DNA of 64,000 bases from WHSW01 sp963821345 (GCA_963821345.1 CAWGDM010000012.1:186001-250000), one strand, 5' to 3'. Shown: positions 1-8,681, numbered from the stretch's first letter. A program made the numbers and translations. The notes: generated from the sequence alone by a model not told the origin.

Positions 1-319
1 CCGTGTCGTCGGCCATGTCGGCCAGGTGGTAGGCGGGCCGCCCGTAGCCGAGCGCCATCTGGGCCTGGCCGGGGACGCCGGCGGCGTCGATCTTGGTCGA
101 GTGGCCGATGTCGCGGTTGTCGAACCGGATCACCCGGTAGCCGCGCTCGCCGAGCAGCTCGCAGAAGGCCTCGTCCCAGTGGATCATCTGCGTCGCCAGG
201 CCCATGATCAGGACCAGCGGCGTCCCACCTGGGTCGCCGAACTCGTCGTAGGCAAGCTCGATCCCGTTCGCCGGGGCGATCCGCTCGCCCGCCGTTGCCT
301 CGACCGCGGTTGCGCTCAC
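1..319 (-). CDS. alpha/beta hydrolase, C-terminus beyond window edge
   Basis: Only the N-terminal ~106 residues are inside the window. The reading starts at a GTG whose first base is 319 and runs off the left edge. It begins MSATAVEATAGERIAPANG and contains LVLIMGLATQMIHWDEAFCE and VIRFDNRDIGHST, the oxyanion-loop and strand-4 region of alpha/beta hydrolases. The next gene upstream has the same landmarks (LIMGLGSQ, RFDNRDAGRS, LADMADDT), so the two are tandem paralogues. The nucleophile elbow and catalytic triad lie outside the window. Substrate unknown. Confidence 0.85.
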   Translation of the reverse strand, partial: MSATAVEATAGERIAPANGIELAYDEFGDPGGTPLVLIMGLATQMIHWDEAFCELLGERGYRVIRFDNRDIGHSTKIDAAGVPGQAQMALGYGRPAYHLADMADDT

Positions 320-462
320 CCGCCGGAGCTTACGGTGAGCCGCAGCCGCTCGACCCTGCGAACGCGATGCCGCTGGCGGCGACGGCCGCGCCCAGCCCCT
401 GGCGCCAGGCGCGGCCGCCTCCTCTCCCCGTTGCCGCCATCGACCGGAAAACCCGGCGTGGC

Positions 463-1362
463 TCAGCGAGTTGCGGCGCTGGACGCTCGTTCGAAGTTGC
501 GAGCGAGCGCGTCGACGATCTCGTCGACGGCCCAGAGCGGCAGGTCGTGCCCCATGCCGTCGATCACCACGAGCTCGGCATCGGGGATCGCCGCCGCGGT
601 CGCCTCGCCGCCGGACAGCCCGATCAGCGGGTCCTCGCGGCCGTGGATGACCACGGTCGGCGCCGTGATCGAGGCGAGCTCGGGCGTGCGGTCGGGCGAG
701 GCCGTGATCGCGGCGAACTGCCGCGCCGTTCCGCCGGGGTGGTAGCCGCGGTCGAAGGCGCGCTCGGCGAGCTCTCGGGTGCGCACCGGGTCGGCGGGCT
801 GGGAGCCGAGCACGCCGCGAGCGACGACGGTGCCGGCGACGTAGCCGTCGCGGTCGCTCGGCGGCGCGCTCAGCAACACCGCGACCGCCTCCGGCGTCGG
901 GTGGCCGACGGCCGGGTCGCCGGTCGTCGACATGATCGAGGCGAGCGACAGCAGCCGCCGCGGGTGGTCGAGCGCGATCCGCTGGGCGATCATCCCGCCC
1001 ATCGAGGCGCCGACCATGTGCGCCGCCTCGATCCCCAGGTGGTCGAGCAGGCCGACCGTGTCGTCGGCCATGTCCTGGAGCAGGTACGGCGGCTCGGCCA
1101 TGCCCGCGATCACCGCCCGGAAGTCGGGCGACGGGAGCTCGCCGAGCACGGTCGAGCGCCCGGCGTCGCGGTTGTCGAACCGGACCACGAACAGGCCGAG
1201 CTCGGCGAGCCGCTCGCAGAGCTCGTCGGGCCAGAAGATCAGCTGCGAACCCAGCCCCATGATCAGCACCACGGCGGGATCGCCGTAGCGCCCGAAGGTC
1301 TCATATGCGAGCTCGACCTCGCCGACGGCCGCGGTCCGCTCCTCTGTTCGCGTGACCGCCAT
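463..1362 (-). CDS. alpha/beta hydrolase
   Basis: A complete 299-residue alpha/beta hydrolase. The nucleophile elbow is GASMGG with Ser about residue 120, the oxyanion strand is VVLIMGLG near residue 31, and the C-terminal part has HGREDPLI (acid region) and GMGHDLP (catalytic His). There is no signal peptide, so it is probably cytoplasmic. It resembles the aromatic-ester/lipase-like family seen in tandem in actinobacteria and is a paralogue of the truncated neighbour downstream. The ATG at 1362 lies only 11 bp from the divergent start at 1374. The 143 nt to the next hydrolase hold nothing recognisable. Substrate cannot be assigned from sequence. Confidence 0.9.
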   Translation of the reverse strand: MAVTRTEERTAAVGEVELAYETFGRYGDPAVVLIMGLGSQLIFWPDELCERLAELGLFVVRFDNRDAGRSTVLGELPSPDFRAVIAGMAEPPYLLQDMADDTVGLLDHLGIEAAHMVGASMGGMIAQRIALDHPRRLLSLASIMSTTGDPAVGHPTPEAVAVLLSAPPSDRDGYVAGTVVARGVLGSQPADPVRTRELAERAFDRGYHPGGTARQFAAITASPDRTPELASITAPTVVIHGREDPLIGLSGGEATAAAIPDAELVVIDGMGHDLPLWAVDEIVDALARNFERASSAATR

Positions 1363-1367
1363 AGGCT
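1362..1367 (+). promoter_or_regulatory. -10-like TAGGCT, leaderless arrangement
   Basis: TAGGCT fits the actinobacterial -10 consensus TANNNT and ends 6 nt before the ATG at 1374, so the transcript would begin at or beside the start codon. The same hexamer overlaps the first codon of the divergent hydrolase, so the two genes cannot both have ordinary leaders. Confidence 0.5.
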
Positions 1368-1373
1368 GCGGCG

Positions 1374-2108
1374 ATGAACGCTAGCGCAGCGGAGCTCAGC
1401 TTCCGCAGCGTGATCGCGCAGGCCGCAGGCGCCTACCGCGAGCGCTGGCGGATGCTGCTGGTCGCCGGGCTGATCGTCTTCGTGCCGCTCGGCGGAATCG
1501 AGCTACTCGACCACGAGCTCCAGCACCCGCTGACCGAGGGCCACGCCGGCGGCGCCCTGGTGGTAGCCGTGCTCGCGGCGGCGCTCGGCCATGCCGCCGC
1601 CTCGCTGCTCGGCGAGGTCCTCTACGCCGGCGTGGTCGCCGCGGCGGTCACCGACGAGCACGAGGTGACCGTGGGCAGGCTGTTTCGCGAGCTGCCGATC
1701 ATGCGTCTGATCGCCGTCGACCTCGTCTGGGTACTGGTGGTCGCCGCCGGCCTGCTCGCCTTCGTCGTCCCCGGCTTCGTCTTCATCGCCTGGTTCGCAC
1801 TCGTCGCCCCCGCGGTCGAGGTCGAGGACCAAGGCCTCTGGGACGCGTTTCGGCGCAGCCGCGAGCTGGTCAGGCAACGCTTCTGGCTCGTCTTCGGCCT
1901 GATCGTGCCGGTGATCGTGCTCGGAGACGCGCTCGCATCAGTCGGCGAGTCGGTCTCACTCTGGGGGTTGGGCGAGGGCTGGGTCGCCGACTGGATCGCC
2001 TCGATCGTCGCCAACCTGATCAGCTCGCCCCCTTACGCCCTGGTCGCAGTGATCCTCTTCCTCGGCCTTCGCGACGCCCCGCCACGCACGGCCCCGGCAG
2101 CCGGATAA
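1374..2108 (+). CDS. multi-pass membrane protein, unknown function
   Basis: A 244-residue membrane protein with about five hydrophobic segments (near residues 24-40, 58-85, 112-150, 168-190 and 218-235). It opens FRSVIAQAAGAYRERWRMLL and has a second motif DAFRRSRELVRQRFWLVFG; this amphipathic-helix-then-TM pattern is typical of poorly characterised actinobacterial membrane proteins related to the glycerophosphodiester phosphodiesterase membrane domain. A related motif pair occurs in the C-terminal half of the Vps62-like protein at 11.4-13.3 kb. It is followed after 23 nt by the LmeA-like gene, so the two may form an envelope-lipid operon. Function not established. Confidence 0.8.
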   Translation: MNASAAELSFRSVIAQAAGAYRERWRMLLVAGLIVFVPLGGIELLDHELQHPLTEGHAGGALVVAVLAAALGHAAASLLGEVLYAGVVAAAVTDEHEVTVGRLFRELPIMRLIAVDLVWVLVVAAGLLAFVVPGFVFIAWFALVAPAVEVEDQGLWDAFRRSRELVRQRFWLVFGLIVPVIVLGDALASVGESVSLWGLGEGWVADWIASIVANLISSPPYALVAVILFLGLRDAPPRTAPAAG

Positions 2109-2131
2109 CGCCGCCTGCCAAGCTTTACGGC

Positions 2132-2752
2132 ATGTCGCGTTCGAAGTGGGGGCTGATCGCCGCCGGCGTGGTCCTATTCCTGTTCGTCGCCGCGCAGATC
2201 CTGATCCCGAGCCTCGGCGAGCGCCGGATCGAGTCCCGCCTGACCGAGAACGGCGGCTCGGCCGACGTCACCCTGGGCGCCTTTCCCGCCGGACGGCTGC
2301 TGTTCAGCGACGGCGAGCGCTTCGAGGTCACCGCCCACGACCTCGACCTGGACCTCGACCGCCGCGAGCAGGTCTTCGACCATCTCGACGGGTTCACGAT
2401 CGTCGACGTCTCGATCGCCGACTCGAAGGCGGGCCCGTTCGACCTCGCCGACTTCGAGCTGCAGCGCGACGGCGAGGGGCCGTACACGCTCACGACCACC
2501 GCCCGCACCTCGCCCAGCGCCCTGGTCGACTACGGCGTCGAGGGGCTGCAGCTGCCGGGTGGGGACCTGGCCTCGATGGCTCTGCAGCTGTTCGGGATCG
2601 ACACCGACTTCGAGATCCCGCTCGACCTCGACATGCAGCTGACCTCCGACGATGGCCGGATCCAGGTCGTCTCCGGCGGCGGCACGGTCGCCGGGGTCCC
2701 GACCGGGCCCCTGGCCGAGCTGCTGACGACGGCGATCGTCGTCCAGTTCTAG
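2132..2752 (+). CDS. LmeA-like (DUF2993) phospholipid-binding protein
   Basis: 206 residues with one N-terminal membrane anchor (about residues 7-27), followed by a beta-rich periplasmic domain. Landmarks of the DUF2993/LmeA family are visible: an early ESRLTE segment, VTLGAFPAGRLLFSDG, the repeated acidic DLDLDLDRR stretch, and a closing LTSDDGRIQV region. Mycobacterial LmeA binds phospholipids and acts in lipomannan maturation; lipid binding here is family inference. The stop codon TAG forms the palindrome CTAG with the stop of the convergent MMPL gene, so the coding regions overlap by 4 bp and no separate terminator is possible between them. Confidence 0.75.
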   Translation: MSRSKWGLIAAGVVLFLFVAAQILIPSLGERRIESRLTENGGSADVTLGAFPAGRLLFSDGERFEVTAHDLDLDLDRREQVFDHLDGFTIVDVSIADSKAGPFDLADFELQRDGEGPYTLTTTARTSPSALVDYGVEGLQLPGGDLASMALQLFGIDTDFEIPLDLDMQLTSDDGRIQVVSGGGTVAGVPTGPLAELLTTAIVVQF

Positions 2753-5220
2753 GAGGGCGCCGGCTCGGGCTCGGGCGCCGGCGGGGGCTCGGGCGCCGGC
2801 GTCGCGGCGTCGTGCTCCTTGAAGTACTCCTCGCCCTCGATCCCCAAACGCGGCAGGTGGCGGTCGAGGAACCCGGGCATGAACCAGGTCGCCTTGCCCA
2901 CCAGCAGCATCAGCGACGGCAGCACCAGGCAGACGATCAGCGCGTCCACCGCCACCGCCGCGGCGAGCCCGACGCCGAACTGCTTAACCGTCGGGTTGCC
3001 GCTGATGATGAAGCTCGCGAAGACGAGGATCATGATCGAGGCGGCGGCAACGATCACCCGCAGCGCCTTGCCGAGGCCCTCGACGATCGCCCTGCGGTGG
3101 TCGCCGTGCAACTCGTTCTCCTCCGAGACCCTGGTCAGCAGGAAGACCGTGTAGTCGGTCGAGAGCCCGAACAGGATCGCGAACATCATCAGCGGCACGA
3201 AGCTGACCACCGGGATCGCGTGGTCGAGGCCGAGGATCTCGACCCCCCAGCCCTTCTGGAAGACCGCGACCAGGATCCCGTAGGCGGCCGCGACCGCCAG
3301 CAGGTTCATCGCCGCGGCCAGCAGCGGCACGACCACGGTCCGGAAGGCGATCGTCAGCAGCAGGATGCTGAGCCCGACGATGATCAGGATCACCAGCGGC
3401 AGCTTGTCGCCGATCTTGCTCGCCAGATCGATGTTGCCCGCGGTCGTCCCGCCGACGTAGGCGGTCATCTCGGTCCCCTTGAGCGCCTTCGGGATCACGT
3501 TGTCGCGCAGGTCGTTGACCAGGTCCTGGGTCCGCTGCGCCGACGGGGCGGACTTGGGCACGACGCTGAACGCGGCCGCGGTGCCGGCGTTGTTCAGCGA
3601 CGCCGGTGAAACCGAGTCGACGTCGTCGGCCTTGCCGATCTTGTTCTGCAGCTTGACCAGCCGCGGGTCGGAGGCCGGCGACTTGAGGAACTGCTCCTGC
3701 TGCTGGGTCTGCTCCTGCTGCGACTGACTCGGGCCCTGGGCCTCGACCTGCTGGGTCGCCTGCTGCTGCGCCTCCTGCTGGGCCTGGTCGGGCGGCACGC
3801 CCTCCTCCTCGTACTGCTCGGTCAGCTGTTCGGTCAGCTGTTCGATCTGCTGCTGTTCGGCCTGCTGCTGCTGTTGTTGCTGCGCCTGCAGCTGGTTGAG
3901 CGACTTCTGGTCGTTCTGGGCCGGGGGCTTGATGTCGACCGCGACCAGCAGCGGCCCGTTGGCGCCGACACCGAAGCCCTCGTCGAGGGCGTCGTATGAA
4001 TCGCGGATCGTCGTCGACTCCGGCATCTGGCCGTTGTCCTGAGCGCCGAGCGAGATGTCGACCACCGGCAGCGCGAGGACCACCAGGACCACGATCCCGA
4101 CCACCGCCGCGACCGCCGGATGGCGGCCGACCAGGTGCGCCCAGCGCGCCCAGCCGTTCGGGTTGTCGGGGTCGTACTCGCCCTCCTGAGGCACGTTGCG
4201 CACCCGCAGGGAGTTGATGTGGCGACCGAGCAGGCTGAGCCCGGCCGGCAGCAGGGTGAGCGCGGCGATGATCACCACGGCGACCGCGATCGCCGATGAG
4301 ACGCCGAGCTGCTGCACCTGCGGGATGCCGCCGAAGTACAGGCAGAGGAGGCTGATCACGACCGTGCTGCCGGCGAACACGACCGCCCCGCCCGAGGTCG
4401 CGACCGCACGGGCGACCGCCTCCCTGGACTCCAGGCCACCGTCGTAGAGCGCCCGGTAGCGGCTGACGATGAACAGCGAGTAGTCGACGCCGACCCCGAG
4501 CCCGAGCATGATCGCCAGGGTCGGGGCGATCGAGGGCACCGCGAGCACGGTCCCGATCACGCCGACCACCCCGAGGCCCGAGATCACGCCGACGAGGGCG
4601 GTGGTGATCGGCATCACCATCGCCAGCACCGTGCCCAGCACGAGCACCAGCACGATCATCGCCGCGCCGATGCCGACGATCTCGCTCAACCGCGTACTCG
4701 GGTTCGAAAGCTGCGAGCCCAGGTAGCCGCCCGCCGAGACATCGATCCCGGCGTCGGAGGCCGGCTTGGTCTCGTCGAAGATGCTGTTGGCCTCGTCGTC
4801 GGTGATGTCGCCCGAGCCGACGGTCAGGTAGAGCGAGATGAAGCCGATCGTGTCGTGCTCGGCGAGCTCGCCCGAGCCCTTGTCGGAGAGCGGGCTGATC
4901 AGCTTGCGCACGTACTGGTTCGCCTTCAGCTGGTCGACGGTCTTCTGCACCGCCTGCTTGTTGGCGCCCTGGGTGAGCTTGCCCTGCTTGGCGACGAGCA
5001 CGATCGGGACCGAGCCGTTGGCCTGATCGGGCAGCTTCTGCTCGAGCAGGTCGGTGGCGGCGGTCGAGTCCGAGCCCGGGATCGTGGTGTCATCCGAGGT
5101 CGGGCGGCCGGCGGCGTTGGCGATCAGGCTGATCGCGATCACGAACACGATCCAGAAACCGAACACCACCTTCGCGTGGCGGGCGCAGAACCCACCGAGC
5201 TTGTACAGCGGTCCGGTCAT
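2749..5220 (-). CDS. MMPL/RND-type exporter with Gln-rich loop
   Basis: An 823-residue MmpL-type transporter with the expected two-fold architecture: TM1 near residues 18-35, a first periplasmic loop, TM2-6 (about 185-340), TM7 near 375, a second large loop, and TM8-12 (about 615-780). The SSD-like motif GLGVGVDYSLFIVSRYR and its repeat FGLSTDYTVFLLTRVSEE carry the Asp-Tyr pairs of proton-coupled MMPL pumps. The second loop has an unusual insertion of ~75 residues extremely rich in Gln and Glu (about residues 438-512). The gene begins 1 nt after the dehalogenase stop, indicating translational coupling. Cargo is probably a lipid or hydrophobic compound; unproven. Confidence 0.9.
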   Translation of the reverse strand: MTGPLYKLGGFCARHAKVVFGFWIVFVIAISLIANAAGRPTSDDTTIPGSDSTAATDLLEQKLPDQANGSVPIVLVAKQGKLTQGANKQAVQKTVDQLKANQYVRKLISPLSDKGSGELAEHDTIGFISLYLTVGSGDITDDEANSIFDETKPASDAGIDVSAGGYLGSQLSNPSTRLSEIVGIGAAMIVLVLVLGTVLAMVMPITTALVGVISGLGVVGVIGTVLAVPSIAPTLAIMLGLGVGVDYSLFIVSRYRALYDGGLESREAVARAVATSGGAVVFAGSTVVISLLCLYFGGIPQVQQLGVSSAIAVAVVIIAALTLLPAGLSLLGRHINSLRVRNVPQEGEYDPDNPNGWARWAHLVGRHPAVAAVVGIVVLVVLALPVVDISLGAQDNGQMPESTTIRDSYDALDEGFGVGANGPLLVAVDIKPPAQNDQKSLNQLQAQQQQQQQAEQQQIEQLTEQLTEQYEEEGVPPDQAQQEAQQQATQQVEAQGPSQSQQEQTQQQEQFLKSPASDPRLVKLQNKIGKADDVDSVSPASLNNAGTAAAFSVVPKSAPSAQRTQDLVNDLRDNVIPKALKGTEMTAYVGGTTAGNIDLASKIGDKLPLVILIIVGLSILLLTIAFRTVVVPLLAAAMNLLAVAAAYGILVAVFQKGWGVEILGLDHAIPVVSFVPLMMFAILFGLSTDYTVFLLTRVSEENELHGDHRRAIVEGLGKALRVIVAAASIMILVFASFIISGNPTVKQFGVGLAAAVAVDALIVCLVLPSLMLLVGKATWFMPGFLDRHLPRLGIEGEEYFKEHDAATPAPEPPPAPEPEPAPS
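3690..3900 (-). repeat. CAG/CTG-rich tract encoding poly-Gln/Glu segment
   Basis: Inside the MMPL gene, dense CTG/CTC/TTG triplets on the plus strand encode runs of Gln and Glu, including seven consecutive Gln and the twice-repeated QLTEQLTEQ. The protein segment has coiled-coil character. It is a coding low-complexity tract, not an intergenic repeat. Confidence 0.85.
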
Positions 5221-5221
5221 C

Positions 5222-6097
5222 TCAAGACACCATCCAATCAGCGATTCGGGCGCCGATGCGCTCGCCGGCGTCCTCCTGCAGGAAATGGGACGCGTTCTCG
5301 ATCTTCTCCGGCGGCTCGGCGTTGATCGCCGCCGCGAAGCGCTGGCCGACCTTGAACGGGATGATCGGATCCGAGTCGGCCCATAGGTGAAGCTTCGGGC
5401 GCTGGTCGCCGCGAAGCGCCTCGAGCACTCGCTTGCCGGCCGCGGCGCCCGGCATCTGCGGCGTCGTCGGCAGCATCAGCGGGAACGCGCGCGCGCCCGC
5501 CTTCGACTCCGGGGTCGGGAACGGCGCCTCGTACGCCGCGAGCACGTCGTCGGGCATCTCCCGCGCGCACGCCCCCTTGACCAGGAAGCCGATCGGCAGG
5601 TCCTCGGTGCGCTCGACGAAGTCGCGAAACGACTTCCAGGCGTCCGACATCGGCTGCTCGCCGGTGAACAGGCCGGTGTCCATGACCACCATCCGCGAGA
5701 TCCGTTGCGGGCGCTCGACCGCGGCCCGCAGCCCGATCGGCCCGCCCCAGTCGTGGACGACGATCGTCGCGTCGCTGAGGTCGAGCTCGTCCAGCAGGGC
5801 GACGAACAGCTCGGCATGGCGGTCGTAGGAGTACCAGCCGATATCGGTCGGCTTGTCCGAACGGCCGAAGCCGGCGTGGTCAGGGGCGATGCAGCGAAAG
5901 CCGGCCTCGAGCACCGGCGGGATCACCTTGCGCCACAGGTACGACCAGGTCGGCTCGCCGTGGACGAAGACCACCGGCGCGCCCTCACCCTCGTCGACGT
6001 GGGCGAGTCGAAGGCCGTCGGCCTCGCGGTAGTGGGGCTCGTAGTCGAATCCGGGGAGGTTGTCGAAGCGCTCGTCGGGGGTGCGGAAGGTTTCCAT
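5222..6097 (-). CDS. haloalkane dehalogenase, HLD-I type
   Basis: A 291-residue alpha/beta hydrolase in which the nucleophile motif is VHDWGG (Asp116, with halide-binding Trp117) instead of a serine elbow. HGEPTWSYLW at residues 46-55 supplies the second halide-stabilising position, the acid lies in WADSDPII near 241-243 and the catalytic His is in ENASHFLQED near 271. These are the hallmarks of haloalkane dehalogenases that hydrolyse C-halogen bonds to alcohols. The start MxTFRTPDERFDNLPGFDY matches the opening of mycobacterial HLD-I enzymes. A GGAGG ribosome-binding site lies 7 nt before the ATG. It is coupled to the MMPL exporter downstream. Physiological substrate unknown; an epoxide or fluoroacetate hydrolase activity is less likely given the two Trp. 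Confidence 0.88.
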   Translation of the reverse strand: METFRTPDERFDNLPGFDYEPHYREADGLRLAHVDEGEGAPVVFVHGEPTWSYLWRKVIPPVLEAGFRCIAPDHAGFGRSDKPTDIGWYSYDRHAELFVALLDELDLSDATIVVHDWGGPIGLRAAVERPQRISRMVVMDTGLFTGEQPMSDAWKSFRDFVERTEDLPIGFLVKGACAREMPDDVLAAYEAPFPTPESKAGARAFPLMLPTTPQMPGAAAGKRVLEALRGDQRPKLHLWADSDPIIPFKVGQRFAAAINAEPPEKIENASHFLQEDAGERIGARIADWMVS

Positions 6098-6116
6098 CGG
6101 CGAGCCTCCGCGCTCC

Positions 6117-7187
6117 TCAGTAGCGAGCCGATCCGTTCAGCCGCACTGTGCCCGATTGGCCGTCGAGGGTGTTGTGGTCGTATGCGTCGACGGTGCCCTT
6201 GATCCCGCGGAACTCCCCCGTCCCGCCGCTGAACGTGGCCGTGCCGGTGAAGGTGATCTCCGAGCCGCTGATCACGTAGGTCATCGCAATCGTCCCGAAC
6301 GCCGAGCCGCTCGGCGTCTCGATCGTGAAGCTGCCGGTCGCGGTCGAGTCGGCCCCGAAGGTGACCAGGATGTCGACGGTGCCGTCGCCGAACGGGTCGC
6401 CGGAGACGGTGCCCTGATCCTCGATCACCCCGGGAGCGGGCGAGCCGACGCTCTTGGTCACGGCGGCGACCGCGACCTTGTGAGTGTGCCGTCGCTTGGT
6501 CCGCGGCAACTTCTGGTAGGTGTTGGTGAGGTCGTCCTGGACGATCGTCGCCGAGCCGTCGGCGACCAGGTTCAGGTCGCGCTTCAGGCGGCGGCTGCGG
6601 TAGGTCCATCCCTGCGGCAGGCTGAGGCGCGAGCCCAGCGTGCGCAGGTCGGCGAGCGTCTGCTCGGGGTCCTTGATCTGCGAGTAGCTCTGCATCACGT
6701 AGTTGGAGCCGTCGGGCGCGAGCAGCTCGAACACGCGGCGCCCCTTCTCCCACGTCCAGGTGTTGTGGCGCTCGATCGTGCGCTCGGTGTAGGTGGCCTG
6801 GACCAGGTCTGCGGGCGTCGTGATCGGGATCGTCGCGACCTTGCGCATCGCGACCCCGCCGAAGGTGTGCTTGCGGCCGATCTCGGCCGTCGCGGTGTCC
6901 ATCAGGAAGTGGCGGGGGCCGTTCTTCAGCACCAGCTTGTCGCCGCGCTCGACCGCCAGGGCCGTGGCGTCGATCGCGTCCCATTGCGCGGCCGGACAAT
7001 CGTTGAGGCCGATCGTGTTCCAGACCAGCACCTGGGCGTTGGGGATCTCGCCGCGCAGCTCGAGGATCTCGCAGTAGCGGGCGTCGTGCAGGTCGGGCGG
7101 CTGCGACTTTGCCGCGGCCGAGGCGGCCGGAACGAGCGTGATCAGCGCTGCCGCGACTGCCCCCCTGAGGATCCTTCCTGCGCTCAC
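6117..7187 (-). CDS. secreted protein, unknown function
   Basis: About 356 residues from a GTG at 7187; the segment after it, MSAGRILRGAVAAALITLV followed by PAASAAA, is a signal peptide. An earlier ATG at 7199 is also in frame, but it lies inside the predicted -10 element, which favours the GTG. The mature protein shows two parts: residues ~25-215 with no recognisable motif apart from a YCEILELRG opening, and a C-terminal region (~245-356) rich in G, S and T strands ending GTGEFRGIKGTVDAYDHNT, which resembles beta-barrel dirigent/allene-oxide-cyclase-like folds. No enzyme motif is visible. It has its own promoter, shared in design with the sulfatase promoter 3.6 kb away. Confidence 0.75.
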   Translation of the reverse strand: MSAGRILRGAVAAALITLVPAASAAAKSQPPDLHDARYCEILELRGEIPNAQVLVWNTIGLNDCPAAQWDAIDATALAVERGDKLVLKNGPRHFLMDTATAEIGRKHTFGGVAMRKVATIPITTPADLVQATYTERTIERHNTWTWEKGRRVFELLAPDGSNYVMQSYSQIKDPEQTLADLRTLGSRLSLPQGWTYRSRRLKRDLNLVADGSATIVQDDLTNTYQKLPRTKRRHTHKVAVAAVTKSVGSPAPGVIEDQGTVSGDPFGDGTVDILVTFGADSTATGSFTIETPSGSAFGTIAMTYVISGSEITFTGTATFSGGTGEFRGIKGTVDAYDHNTLDGQSGTVRLNGSARY

Positions 7188-7195
7188 GGGTAGCG

Positions 7196-7224
7196 ACATT
7201 ACATTATGTGTCACACTGTGTCAA
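7196..7224 (-). promoter_or_regulatory. promoter with TetR-operator-like spacer
   Basis: On the minus strand: TTGACA (7224-7219), a 17-bp spacer, then TAATGT (7201-7196), with the GTG start 8 nt further on. The spacer contains AGTGTGACACA; on the plus strand the block reads TGTGTCACACTGTGTCAAC, which holds the odd palindrome GTGT-C-ACAC and a direct repeat of TGTGTCA. The same block recurs at 10847-10862 beside the TetR gene. It also fills the gap to the divergent start at 7227. Confidence 0.6.
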
Positions 7225-7226
7225 CT

Positions 7227-8588
7227 ATGCCCCTGGGCGAAGGTTATTGGCCGCGGCCGTGGACCTGCGAGGACGGTGGCCCCCGCCGCTGGGGCTGTGC
7301 CGACGGGATCGCCGGCCTCGGTATCGAACCCGGCGAAGGGCTCGAGGTTGCGGCGGCCCGCGACGCCTTCGCCACCGGGATGCTGATCCACCGCGACGCC
7401 GGCGAACTCTTCGCCCTGCGCCACGGCGTGCCGCTTCGCGGGCCGCAGGCGGGTCCGGTCCAGGCGTGGGTCGAGCGCCTCGACCCCGCAACGCTCGCGG
7501 TCACCGCCTACTCGCCGCGCCTGCCGGGCGGGCCCTTCTGGCCCGGAGGGATCGCCGCCCACGCCAACGGCGACCTGATCGTGGTCTTCGGCCGCTGGGC
7601 GCACCGGCTCAGCCCCGGGCTCGAGCCGCTCGCCTCGCACGAGCTCCCGGTCGCCCGCCCCCACAACTCGTTCGTCGTTCTCGACGGCGGCGAGATCGTG
7701 ACCAAGGACTGCGACGCCCCCGCGGGACGGGAGCCGTCGACGGTCTCGGTCCTGGACCCGCGATCGCTGCTTCCGGTCGCCGCGCCGCTGCGCCTGCCCG
7801 AGCCCTCGATCGCCCGGCTGGCGGCCGACGGCGAGTCCGTGATCGCGGTCGGGACGACGGTTGTATACCGGCTTCGCCTCGACCGCGCCGCCGGTCGGAT
7901 CGAGATCGAGGACGGGTGGCGGCCCTCCTACGGGCCGGCGCCGGGCCGCGGCTACGGCTGGGACCCGGTGATCGCCGACGAGCACGTCTTCTGGATGGAC
8001 AACGGCCGCAACCACACCGACCGCACGATGCTCGGCAGCGGCGACGATCCCGATCCACTGCGCCTGTGGTGGGCGCGCCGCGACGACGGGGCCACTCGTT
8101 CGGTCGAGATCAGCGGCCTGCCCTACGGGACCGAGTCCAACCCGCCCGGCTGGGACCCCAAGGGGCGGATCGTGGTCGCCTACGACGCCGGCAACGCGGT
8201 CGTTCGCGCCTGGCGACTGGAGGGCGACGAGCTCCGCGACCTATGGCGCCGGGACGGCCTCGCCCACGCCGGGCACCTGATCCTCTACCCCGACACCCGC
8301 GAGCTGGTGGTCGGCGACTGGCGCGACTGGCCGTCGATGCGGCGCCGGTGGGTGCGTCCCCTGACCCGGATCGGCGGCCAGCTGCTCGCGCGCTCGAACG
8401 CCGCCAGGCGCGCCTCGCTACGCAGCGGCAGCGACTCGCTCGTCGTCTGCGACCTCGACACCGGCGCCGAGAAGGCGCGGGTCGAGATCCCCTCCGCGTC
8501 GCAGGGCTTCCTCTTCCCCGCCCCCGGCTTCGGCCGCGATCTCTACTACCAGTCGCTGACCACCGTCGCCCGGGTCGTCGTCGCCTAG
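7227..8588 (+). CDS. conserved protein of unknown function, beta-propeller-like
   Basis: 453 residues from the ATG at 7227 (an in-frame ATG at 7206 lies within the operator block and is less likely). There is no signal peptide and no TM. The sequence is a series of short beta-strand pairs with recurrent AxDGESVIAVG, GDLIVVFGRWAHRL, and WDPKGRIVVAYDAGNAVV segments, as in six- or seven-bladed propellers, but no repeat signature that I can name. Trp/Arg/Gly-rich motifs (WMDNGRNHTDRTM, DWRDWPSMRRRWVRP) might line a binding site. Divergent from the secreted protein at 6117 and probably under the same operator. Function not known. Confidence 0.7.
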   Translation: MPLGEGYWPRPWTCEDGGPRRWGCADGIAGLGIEPGEGLEVAAARDAFATGMLIHRDAGELFALRHGVPLRGPQAGPVQAWVERLDPATLAVTAYSPRLPGGPFWPGGIAAHANGDLIVVFGRWAHRLSPGLEPLASHELPVARPHNSFVVLDGGEIVTKDCDAPAGREPSTVSVLDPRSLLPVAAPLRLPEPSIARLAADGESVIAVGTTVVYRLRLDRAAGRIEIEDGWRPSYGPAPGRGYGWDPVIADEHVFWMDNGRNHTDRTMLGSGDDPDPLRLWWARRDDGATRSVEISGLPYGTESNPPGWDPKGRIVVAYDAGNAVVRAWRLEGDELRDLWRRDGLAHAGHLILYPDTRELVVGDWRDWPSMRRRWVRPLTRIGGQLLARSNAARRASLRSGSDSLVVCDLDTGAEKARVEIPSASQGFLFPAPGFGRDLYYQSLTTVARVVVA

Positions 8589-8681
8589 GCGCGACCGCCA
8601 ATTTCCGCGGCATCTGTCACATTGGTCGCCCGCCCGGCCGTTCCACGAGCCGGCAAGACGACGACACAAGGGGACCACTGA

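Noticed and set aside
2146..3609. Long Arg/His-rich plus-strand reading across the LmeA and MMPL genes
   Set aside because: Overlaps two recognised genes on both strands and shows no domain; a frame shadow.
3690..3900. CTG-rich tract as a CRISPR-like or microsatellite array
   Set aside because: No spacer/repeat alternation; it is in frame within a recognised transporter.
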